Assembly (NCBI GenBank): GCA_026874595.1 | Contig: CM049311.1 | Coordinates: 8,533,676 to 8,597,675 of the forward strand | DNA: 64,000 bases | Reading direction: 5' to 3' | From: Sipunculus nudus | Taxonomy: Eukaryota > Annelida > Sipuncula > Golfingiida > Sipunculidae | In this document: piece after piece, positions 35,061 through 45,837 of the stretch | How positions within the stretch are numbered: position 1 is the stretch's first letter | How the letters are laid out: every line of letters begins with the position of its first letter | Program-made: the position numbers and the translations under genes | The notes under the pieces: model-generated | The model's database searches: none | What the model saw: only the letters and a program-made list of their open reading frames with translations | Told to the model about the DNA's origin: nothing

Positions 35061-37953
35061 AGCATATTATGCAGTGCTCTGTTATTTTAACCTTTTTAGT
35101 CACTCAGTCTGTTCCTAGTATCATGTGACCAGCTTTCTCACAGTTCCTGAGGACTTTAATTATTCTAACAAAGATAGATGCTTTTCCTCGTCAATTTTAT
35201 TAAACCTAAAGAGTTTCCTTTGTAGAATGGGAAGTCTTGCTATTATGTTTAATTGGGTATGCTTAAATTGATTTTTTTGCATGTTAATATGTTAAATTTT
35301 TTCTGCCACATAATTAGCGTGATTTGAACCATCACTCTTCTGAAAACTGACTCCTCCAAATCAGTTTAGGTAAAGACCATATTTAAAATGAGTCTTTGAT
35401 GAATGTGTAACATATGGGTGATAATATAAAGGGGGTTTCTTCGTCTGGTTTTAAATAGCTAAATGAGCAAAGGAATACAAATAAATTTCATTTTCACATC
35501 ATTGAATTTAGCTTGCAATTTAGTTACATCATTAGAAATAAGTGGTAAAGCATTGTCGTGATTAATTTACAGTCAAACACGTTATTTTGTTTGTGAACTA
35601 GAATTTATTATTGTCCTGAGTGGCCGCAAATATCAGAGGAATAATTGAATTGTCAATACTTCTCACGAGATGCTTGCAATAATATTTTCAAGCTCCGGCT
35701 ATTATGGTTGGCTTTGTATTACCTGAATGTATAATTTCGTATTCTAGCAGAGCTCCGGATGATGATAATTAATTTTGCTGGGTTCATTCAAGCAGGTGCT
35801 GAGCATGGAACATGTAATAATTATATTGTTCTGAGCTGGTATTTCAAACTCACAAAATATGATAATTACCCCCCATAAACCTGACGAGTTATTTTGTGTG
35901 AATCTTATTATTATTTTCTCTATTGATGAGATTAATTGATTTCTGTTAAAGGATTTCATTAATTTGTGATTTAATTATCTTCATATTTTTATTATTTTTT
36001 TGTATTTGTGTGTGGTGAAGCAGGTCCAAGTCTCTTTTTTGTAAAACCCCTTTCTCATCCTCCAGAAGCCTTTATGCGAGAAATCTGAACTAACAACACC
36101 AGGTCCAGTAGGAGTGGTTTATGAATGGTGCGTGGGCAGGTTTTAACAAACTGGAAAGTTTTAACAAGGACACAATGATACATTGTTTACCTTAATTGTC
36201 ACATTCATTTGGCAAAGCAAACTTGAAGAAGTGCAAATTTAAAAAAATCATTATTTGCTATTTTTAGAATGGGCCTGAAAACTTTGTAAATGTCTTTGTT
36301 TTAATTCTCTATTGAGTTGACAGCAAAAATATCAATAGATAATAATAAGGCTTTATGAAACCACCGTGATATATTGTATGGCTTATTTTATCAGTTCTTG
36401 AGGGATTAGGGGCCAATAAATTAACAACTTTTGGCTAAGGAAATTTTGAATAATCAGCATTTTTGTCAAGAATAATAATTATTTGCAACTTGTTCCCAGC
36501 TGTGACAAGATAAACTCTTAATTCCCATGCCAGCATTCAGATTAAATTATTTTCTTAAAAAGGGGCCCTGGAAATCAAAGATCCTTAATTTCTAGCAAAG
36601 AAAACATGCAAAATAAACTAAAAACATTTAAAACACATATCATTACAAGTGGTTATATGCACTTTTAATTACAGGTTATGACATCTGGATTATTTTTAAA
36701 ACCTAAAATAATAACTTATCATTCTTATCATCTTCATGATCTTCATGATCTTCAGCCTCCTTCAACAGGCAGCACAACCTACAGGCCATGGACCATTATC
36801 CTTTAAAATAATTGAGAAAGTTGCCTGCTTATAAAATACCAGGTTTAGGCAATCAAAGTGGAAAGTATATTGTCCAAAATGATACATTACATCTACAAAA
36901 CTTATTTCTTTAGGCCAAATGCAACTCCAACAAACAAAGTATTTTGAAATTCAAAACTTTAGATATTAATGTGCCATAAGCAGGAATGAGGCAGAATGGT
37001 GGCAAGATTTATGTTCAGTAACAAATGTTACCTTATTAGTCCATCTGCCCACTATTTCAGGACACAGTTGTTAATTTTATGAGAGGCCATAGTACATACA
37101 TGTTTGAAAAATTGTGATTGAACATCTTGTGGTCTGCAGTAAGGATGAAATGTGACTCGTATCCTGATTCATTTTTTGAAGAACTTTAGCCCATATCATC
37201 AGTGCCTGATTCACTATATCAGCACGGGACTGTGAAGGGGATATTTTTTTCTCTAGCCTGTTTGTGTACGATATAATTGAATCAGCGGTGGAGCACTGCT
37301 CTCCATAGGGTGGGAGGATGCGTGGGATTAAATAACGTGAGAATCAGAGGATGTGACCAGGGTACTAATAGAAGCTTACGCTAATAGCTTGGGCCTTGAT
37401 CTTTATGTTATGTGTTTACCTTTCAAACATACTCTCGTTCTAAAAGGTCAGAGTTCAGTGTTCTGTGTGGATGTTTCACGCAGTGATCCCAAGATGAGTG
37501 ATGGGTGTCCACTTGGATTGAACCAAAGAATAGATCAAACTTGGTAATCATAAGAATTTGGTTCTTGATCACCCAGGCTCTAAGTCAGTTTCAGTATGCA
37601 GAGTTTGAAAAGATCAACTTGCCTTGTTCTGTAGAATAGTGGTTAAGATAATGGTAAAATGCTGGGCTTGACATTAATCGTTAACTTCTTGCCACGAGCA
37701 AGTAAAAGTTAAAAAAAATAGTGGTAAGGCAACCAAAATTAACCAACTGGGCATGTGGCTCTAACATAAATCTTTACCCAAACACTTGAATCTTAACTAT
37801 TTTTTTTGAGAAAAAAAATTGTATTGACTTAACCTCTTTATCTTAAATCACCTGTGTGTGATATTCTGTACAAGTACTGAACAGAAGTATAATTAACAAA
37901 CAAATGTTTGAACATGTTTAATGTCTGAAATGCAGTAAATTATGCAACAAATC
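35061..37953. other. Intron; homeodomain-word-rich block at 35480-36000
   Basis: No exon or repeat family apart from a small dispersed repeat at about 36724-36795. The block 35480-36000 is dense in TAATTA/ATTAAT words and is a candidate regulatory element. A minus-strand open frame inside it (35744-35959) has no recognised motif. Confidence 0.4.
36724..36795. repeat. Small dispersed repeat, copy 1 (CAGGCAGCACAACC core)
   Basis: 'TCATTCTTATCATC' followed by 'CAACAGGCAGCACAACCTACA' and GGCCATGG. Similar strings occur at 50598-50670 and 61596-61640. Confidence 0.45.
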
Positions 37954-39467
37954 AATTTTGTAAGTCAACTGAGGTATAGGAATGGCGCTTTGTCTCTTGT
38001 CCCACTGTCTTGGTGTCTGGCCATCCGTTTACAGGTTACAAATGGTAACTGCTGGTCCTAGAAACTTCTATGTGAAAATCCAGGTAGGTCAATAAAAAAT
38101 CTCCTTGGAAACCTGAAATAAGGTCACTGTTACCTATATCCTCCGAGCTATGAGGTTTGAAAGTACCCCCCAGAATAATAAAAAATTTGATACAAAACCT
38201 AATATATCTTGATAATCAAGATTGACATGAATCTTTCCTTTAGTATTTACCATGAATAAATTTGTCAGTTCCCAAAAAGTGGTGGCTCCATCTGTATTTT
38301 ATGTTATTTTAATGAATATTTTTCTGTCTTTTTTTTTTACTATAAAATGACAAAAATCATGTCAGTTTCTCAGCGGTGATTAAATCTAGTTTCCCAAAAC
38401 CTTGTGTGTTTGTTGATCACAAGTGGATGCCCAATAGTAATTACTGTCTGTCAGTCTGTTTGTCTGTCTGTCTCTCCATTTGTCCATCCACATAAATTTG
38501 TTTCCAGATGATAACTCCAGATTGGATTGAAGATGGATTTCAAACTTGACCTTAATTTGGCCCACCACTAAAGCAAAATTTTTTGGTCATAAGGTCAAAG
38601 TCAAGGTCACAAGACTCTCTTATTTAAAAAGATTAAGCTACATTTTAAGCCAAGCTTTCCATCCACAACTTTTCATCTTGCACATTTAGCTGACTTGCCA
38701 GTATAGTGAGAGTCTAAATGCATTTGAGGTCACTAGGTCAAAGGTCAAGGTCACAAATTAGTTTCCAGATGATAACTCTTGTTCAGTTTGACATAATGGT
38801 TTCAAACTTGTATGTGGCTCACCACTGAAGTAAGAACTGAGTTGATTTTGACTCCAATGGTCAAAGGTCAAGGTCACAGGACCGATTTCTCTAAAAAGAC
38901 TGTGTATGCATTTCAACCAAACTTATCAACACAAACCTTCCATCTTCAAGATATTGCTAACCTGCCAATAGGGGAAGATTCTATTATATCAAGGGGTCAT
39001 AGGGTCAACGGTCAAGGTCACAGAGGCCATCCAATTATAAATTAATTTATGGATGATAATTCTGCTTTGGCTAGACAGATTGGCTTCAAACTTGATTTAT
39101 TTATGACCCACCACTTAAGTAAATTCATTTTGATTTACAGGGTCACAGGAGCCACATCTTTAAAAAGATTTTGGATGCACTGTAAATAAAAATTTTCATC
39201 CAAAACTTGCCATCTTTCACAGATTGCTTACTTGCCCAAAGTGAGGAAATCTGTAGCTTTTGGGGTTACCTCATCAGAGGTCAAGGTCACTTTTTAAAAG
39301 ATTGTTACAATAATCTAAATGCTGCAAGTTTGAGAATAATAAATTTAAGATTTTTTGGTCTCAAGTTCATTTGTTAAGGTCACAGGACTGTCATTCTGAA
39401 AAGTTTCTTTACAAATATCCTTATAGATAAATTCAGCTGAGCATTGAGACCCATGGGTCCCTTGTTT
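37954..39467 (+). mobile_element. Family A element, copy A7
   Basis: 5' end retains only the inner arm (AAGTCAACTGAGGTATAGG), then one 'acaggttacaaatgg/ggtcctagaaac' module. This is followed by an array of about 260-280 bp units starting at GATGATAACTC words (38508, 38768, 39049). Units carry AGGTCAAAGGTCAAGGTCAC. The 3' end is TTCAGCTGAGCATTGAGACC, hairpin ACCCATGGGT and CTTGTTT (ends 39467). Confidence 0.75.
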
Positions 39468-40125
39468 AACACACTTTGCATTCATGGCTTTATGACCACT
39501 GTTTTTTTAGGGCAAGTAAACATTAATGTAGAGTAAGTAACAGCTAATGTAAAGCCCAGAGGTTATCTAAAAATTTGCCTGCACAACACCAGATTAGTCA
39601 GCATTGACTAAACAGATTGTGATAACCTGTATCTATTGAATCCTCATTAGGTTTACTAGTTACACAAAATTGAGCATCTTGTTATTAGATAAAACTAGAA
39701 ATCTGTTTTCTAAGGAACGCAAGCCTCCACCATGAGAGCTTCGCTTTTGTGGGATGCTCCCAAAACCATGTATGTATTCACTCATTTTGCCCATATTCCT
39801 TGGTTCATGCCTAAATCTGCATCTGTAAATATTCCTTGATGATATTCCTCAATCAAGATCAAGTGCCAGATCCACACCAAAATCTAATTGGCTCTTCATT
39901 GGGTCATTCTGGAAATGTCCTGATAATTTCATGAGATTCCATTCATGATTATCTGATTCACAAACAGAAACATGGAAGAAACCGTACCCTTCTGCTGGAG
40001 ACAATCAAACCCTAGTTAGTCAGTCAGAGAGACTGGCTGGAAAGAAAATATATTCACGTATAAAGAAATATTCGAGATAGGCAGGCATCTTGTCTGGTGA
40101 TGGAGATAATTAAGTGTTATTATCA
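39468..40125. other. Intron, nothing recognised
   Basis: AT-rich; no feature supported. Confidence 0.5.
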
Positions 40126-40550
40126 ACCAGCGTCTGTGGCTCAAGGGTGGATCACAGGACTCAAAGCTGGGAGAATGCAAGTTTTTATCACAGCTGAAAG
40201 GTGAGATTTTTTTCATGGTCAAGCCCCCCCCCCCAGGGTGAGCAATCTGCAGGCTTAATTAGAAGGCTGTGCCCAATGGTGTTGTATCTCTCAAAAATGA
40301 GTGCCCCTTTCTGGGGTTCCTTGATGGTATGACTCAGCAATAGGGACAACTTTGCAACCAGGGGCCACAGGTGCAGTAGTCAGCAGGCCTGGTGGATGCC
40401 AGGATATAAAATGAGAATACGGGTGTGGTACTGCCCTGTCAAAAAGTCCAAAACCAGAATGGAATTCTCCAGATGTTCATATACTTAGTTAAGTTAGCAT
40501 TTAAAAAAATGCAGGTGGTTACCTCCACCAAAATAATATTAAAAAAAATG
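40126..40550 (+). mobile_element. tRNA-derived SINE, family 1, full-length copy
   Basis: Head ACCAGCGTCTGTGGCTCAAG with an A-box-like TGGCTCAAGGGTGGATC and a degraded B box. The body contains GGTGAGCAATCTGCAGGCTT and 'CCACAGGTGCAGTAGTCA'. The tail is AGTTAAGTTAGCATT, then GGTGGTTACCTCCACC and A-rich sequence. It aligns along its whole length with the reverse complement of 55700-56105. Confidence 0.75.
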
Positions 40551-43500
40551 TCATAAGGTGAATTTGACTTTTCTTTCCAAACATGTGTCAAGTGTATGGG
40601 GATGTGCACATTTACCAAACATCAACTTCCAAGGAGATCTAGCCAAACTGTGTCTGCATGCTTTTTAGATTCATTAGAAGTTTCTAGTCCTAATAATCAC
40701 AGAATGTACCATGTTAGTTGATGGATGGTTGATGGAAAGATTGAGGAAAAGACTTCTTGTGTTCTCATTTATAAGAGAAGACAGGTTGAGGGGAATGACA
40801 GGTTACGTTTGTGATAACATCTCAGATTTGCATCCCTTGGTCTATTTTATCTCTACTTTGGGATTACGATCATTGATTTAGACTATCTGTAGGATAAAAT
40901 ACATCTCTAAGGGAGTCTGTCATTTGTACTGCTAGGCTTGTGAAGGCATAGCTGATTGCTTTTGGTATTTATTAGTGGATTCAGTAAAGAATAAAACCTG
41001 GAATACGATTTAGTTAGATACAGTACAAGTAGGGCCTGAAAGCCTTTTAATGTGATACTTCTGTCTCGTAGCCATTTAACAAGACATAATCTCCAATCAG
41101 ACTCAATAATTCATCTGAACTAGGTGATAAAATCAGAAGTGATTGGAGGCGGAGCTGACTGATGTACTTTTTGGAGGGACCATTAATCGTTGGTGTCTTT
41201 CGATATTTGTACACAGCATTGTAGAGCTAGCTAGCTTCCAGCGGGCCATTATAGGCTACTTCTTCTGAGTAAGTTCTGGTGTATTAAATAAATTAATACA
41301 GACCACTGTTACTCCCATGGTGTTAAGACAAAAAGCTTCCATAATTATTTCGAGTAAAATAGTTTATTTTCTGTGTGAGTGATGTTTAAACAGCAGCTGT
41401 GACAGGAAGTTACGAATGTTACTTTCAATCCTTGCTGTGTATAAATTTATTAATTGTGGCAACAATTACTCAGTAGGGTTCTAGGACATGAAACATATTT
41501 TCTTGCAGAAATAAATTGTTTGTTTCAAGAGCTTATTTATTTCTACAATATCCAAAAAGGAGTTAGATTTCACTGTATGATAAATGAAATGATGTATGGT
41601 ATTGTAAAGAAATTTGGCTGGACCACTGTTACTCCAAAGTGTCAGAGCACTTATAATTATATTACAAAAATAATAAATTTTTATCCAAATTGACATTTGG
41701 AACCACTGCTTTTGGTCTTCAGATTTATCTTTTCATCAGTGAAGCTTTCTAAAAATGGATATGGTTTATACATTAAAACCTGATAGCAGACCACCTGATG
41801 TGCTACACCAAAAGCGATCTTAAGCAGCAGTGGTCGCTAGGGACAGATTCCTTTGTGTATCTTTAGTCTCTATAACTGTAGAGCAAAACCTTAAACAATT
41901 GTATCTATTTAAAAAAGTATAAATGCCATTCACATAAATGTCTCATTTATACAACATATGAAAACTATGTATATACAATCACAATCACAATGTATTCTCA
42001 TATTTAAAAAATATATAAATTGATTATAAATGAAGCTGATCTATAAAGTCCTGAACAAGTTCCCCAATGTCTTGAAAAATGTAACTAAAAGACAGTATGT
42101 AATAGAAAACCATAAAGTGGTTAAGTGAGACATCATAAAACATATAGGGTAATGGGAATAGTAGGCATAAAATGATATATACAGAGAAAAAAAAGAAAGA
42201 GGAGAGATAGATAATGCATTAACTCTATTGACAGCTCTGGGACTGGGATATGATATGTATTGAAATAGGTTTACCAATTTACCAATGATCAACAGAAAAT
42301 CCCAGTGCATGTTCAAAGAAATCTCAGAATCAGGTTTAGATGTATGAACTTTTGGATGACTAATGGTTGAATAATTCATGCTCAGATATAAAAATAAATA
42401 AAGAACTTGAAAAAGCAAACTAGCACAAAAAGTGAATAGGATGTCTGTCTCTTGTACATTAATTCTGTTAACAATGAACAATCTGTTAATGTTACTGTAA
42501 TGGAAGCAGTGCAGTGAAGCCTAATGAGTCTGCTGAGAATTAAATATGATAGCACCACCTGTACAGGGCATGCCTAATGACCACGTATCTTGCTGTAACA
42601 GTGCACATGTACTACACAGAGATTAATGGTGTATTACATTGTGAAGCTGTTGTTATGATAGTGGTGCTGATAGAACTTGGCTCTGTGTTTTAAGTTGCTC
42701 TGTATCATGTCATTGCATGGACGTAATGCCATAAGGGAACACAGTCAAGGAGAAAATGCCATTGGACTTTCCTTGCATGGACAGAATCTATTTTGTTGTT
42801 TGGTACTTAATTTGCACCATATGTTACTCGCTCTCCCTTTTCAGAACTTGTTTTTTCCACATATTACAGTCCACTCAATGAAAATGATATCAATTTCATC
42901 TTACTACATTTTCCAAAATGTATCCCTGTAAATTTTGAACGTCCAAGCTCACCTACTCTCTGTACAAATGCCTTACTCTTTGATAGGGACACCTGTGGTT
43001 TTTGTAATAAATAGCGCTAATAGAGCAGGATATCCAAGGCCTTCAAAGTGGAATTTGTTCACTCTTTAGTGCGTGATCAAATATGTTTTTTTATCAGATT
43101 TAGTGCTGCTTGGTTTCTCACAGAAATTCTGTGAACTCAAGATAAGGAAATTATCCAACTGGGTCAATGAAAATGTTTGTACCTGACGACTGGTGTGCAC
43201 GTGTCCTTTGATTTTGGCAGAAAAAAACGAGAACTTGGGCCTGGTGATCACTGCCAGGAAGCCTTTCCATCAGTCAAGTTTTAATATTACTGGTGCATGG
43301 CTAAATGCTATTTATATATATATATATATATGGTAAACTCATTTGACCTTTATATGGATTAAAAGATGCATGCATTGCCATGTATTATATAGGCCTTCGA
43401 AAATGAACTCTGATCAAAATGACCGGTACAGTTATAAGTACGGCAACAACTGGCAAAAGAGTAGAGAATATATGAACATAAATGAGGGCCCTTTTGTTCA

Positions 43501-43709
43501 ATTTTAAGTTTCATCTGTAATTTGGATCAGTATGAAAAAGAATATAAGATGTATGTATGGAGTATGGTATGTAATGACCCTCTACCCTTAGAGACAATCG
43601 GGTTTTATATTTTGTTACTGAAATAAGTCTTACAAAGTCCTGAAAAGGTCTTATTTTTGAACATTGGAAAGGTGCAAAACCCTGTTTTAGAAGAGTGTAC
43701 ACTATTATT
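40551..43709. other. Intron; candidate conserved block near 41060-41300
   Basis: No repeat family except a (TA)n run at 43313-43331. A hydrophobic 146-codon minus-strand open frame (42041-42481) has no recognised domain and AT-driven composition, so it is not called a gene. Confidence 0.45.
43313..43331. repeat. TA microsatellite
   Basis: (TA)9-10 run. Confidence 0.9.
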
Positions 43710-44930
43710 TTTAGCTCAGCTGACTTTCAGTCATGCTGGGCTATAGTGATGGGTCTTTGTCGGTCGTCCTTCCGTCCGGCCGTCCATCTGTTAGCAGGGC
43801 ACAAATCCTAACCGTAGGGGCTAGGGCCATGAACCCTATGCAGTCTTAGAGGTTCTAAATGATCTCCTTGCAAACCTAAAATTAGGTCACTGTGACCTAT
43901 ATTCTCGAAGTTATGGGGTGTGTTTGCACCCCCCAGAAAATATTCTTTTAGCCAAAATTTTCATCCCAAACCTTCAATCTCTCACATACAGCTCACCTAC
44001 CAACAGGGGAAGAACCATAATTATTTTGAGGTCACAAGGTCAAAGGTCAGGGTCACAGAACCAACTACTTTGAAAAGCCTGTGGATGCATTTTAGGCCAA
44101 ACCTTTCATCCCAATTCTTTGATCTTTCACATATAGCTCACCTACTAAGTGGGAGAAGAATCCTATAGATGTTTAGGTCACAAGGTCAAAGGTCAGGGTC
44201 ACAGGATCCACTTCTTTGAAAAGGTTGTGGACACATTTCAAGCTAGACCTTTCATTCCAAACCTTTCAGCACTGATATCGCTTCTCTGCAAACAGGGGAA
44301 AAGACCTGTTGATTTTGAGGTCAAAGGTCAAGTTCACAGCACCCTCTTCTTGCGTGGAGTCATTTTCAGGCAAACTTTTCAATCTATGCTTTCCATCTGT
44401 CATATATGGCTTACCTCCCAATAGGGGAAGAAGCCTATTGATGTTGAGTTCAAAAGGTCAAAGGTCAAGGTCACAATATTGTTCTAAATGCTTGTGAACA
44501 TATTTCAAGTGAAACTGTTCAACCCAAACCTTCAGTCTTTCACATATGCCACATCTATGCATCACTGAATGTGATTCAAACTTCATATTTATGGGTCTTT
44601 TTGCATGAAGAAATAACTAATTGATTTTGGGGTCAGCTGGTCAGGAGGTTAAAGGTTGCAGGTCTAAGTTATTCACTCATTGGTTGCCAAGTAATTACAC
44701 CCGGCCAGATGTAAGTGGTTAGTAGTTACCCATCATTTAGAAAGAATCCAGACGATATGTGGGCAAAAGGCCAAGGTCATAGGCCAGGGATGTTCACAAT
44801 AACTTATTTTGTAGACCATCTCTATTTTTCTTGTTTTCTTGTATATATAACCATGGCACTCACAACTGGTACATCTCACTGTGTGCCCATAATTGTCAGT
44901 GACACTTGTGATATATGACTCCCATTTGTA
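43710..44930 (+). mobile_element. Family A element, copy A8 (3' end unclear)
   Basis: Good 5' hairpin (AGCTCAGCTGACTTTCAGTC and ATGCTGGGCT, 43713-43743) with a GTCCGGCCGTCC leader and one 'CAGGGCACAAATCCTAACC' module. Then four to five tandem units of about 145 bp, each with AGGTCAAAGGTCAAGGTCAC-like words (about 44037, 44183, 44323, 44455). The expected 3' hairpin and CTTGTTT end were not found, so the right border is approximate. Confidence 0.65.
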
Positions 44931-45837
44931 TCAGCCCATGGAGCGATAAGGATATATCATTAGTGCATAACAAAAACACTTGCCGGAATGCTTTGGCCAG
45001 GCATTAAGACTATGAGAGTTAAGTGTTAAGGTTTAGCTACTGATTTATAAAATGATGGGAACATTTTGCAGTTTTTATCATGGAATCATAGCAATAAACT
45101 TAGTTTTCTAGATATCTGAATATTATTATACAAATCATCAGATATACCAGCAAGTGTTTGTTCTGATAATATGTGGGTCTGTACCTGGATTTAGGATGGC
45201 TTTATTTGATTACAAGACTCTTAGTGATGCTTTCTGCATTTCTTTTCTTTTAGGTTTTGCAGTTTACCTACCTTGCTGACCCCATTGAATATCAAGCTGA
45301 TAATTAAAACAAATTGGACTTGCACTATTTACATATGCATGTTCATAAATCTGATCTGAGAGCTCTCCAACCTGATCATGCCTTTTGAATTGTTTTGGAC
45401 ATTCATAACTGTTACATTCTTTGGAGCAATTGCTACAAGTTTAGTGTCTTATTGGAGGATGTGTGATATCAAATGTCAGACTTGTCAGAAAACCATAATG
45501 TCTGCCAGGTAGTCATTTTAGAAATCCTTTTGCCAGGGCAGTTTCTGTGATTTTTTTATGATGTTTGGTCCCTTTTAGAGGATGTTTGTTGTTCAATTTC
45601 CAACCTGTCAGAATCCAATATGGCCATCAGGAAGCCATCTTCAATTCCTTTAGAACATATTATCTCAAGAACTATTAAAGTGAATGCAGTGGGATGTATA
45701 TTAATGTAATCTTGCATTGGGTCAAAGATTTCTTAATAAATATGACCATCATTTATGAAAGCTCAGTACAGTTGGCTTGTATTGAATAAAAATTAATATG
45801 GAAGCACCCGTTTCACAATAATTCTTGTTTTATTTTT
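44931..45837. other. Intron, nothing recognised
   Basis: No repeat family or exon supported. Confidence 0.5.

Noticed and set aside
37640-37690. A-box-like TGTAGAATAGTGGTTAAG, possible tRNA or SINE
   Set aside because: No matching B box or anticodon arm could be placed at the right distance.
42041-42481. 146-codon hydrophobic minus-strand open frame
   Set aside because: Phe/Tyr/Ile/Ser-rich composition is what AT-rich DNA gives by chance; no recognised domain, splice or start context.
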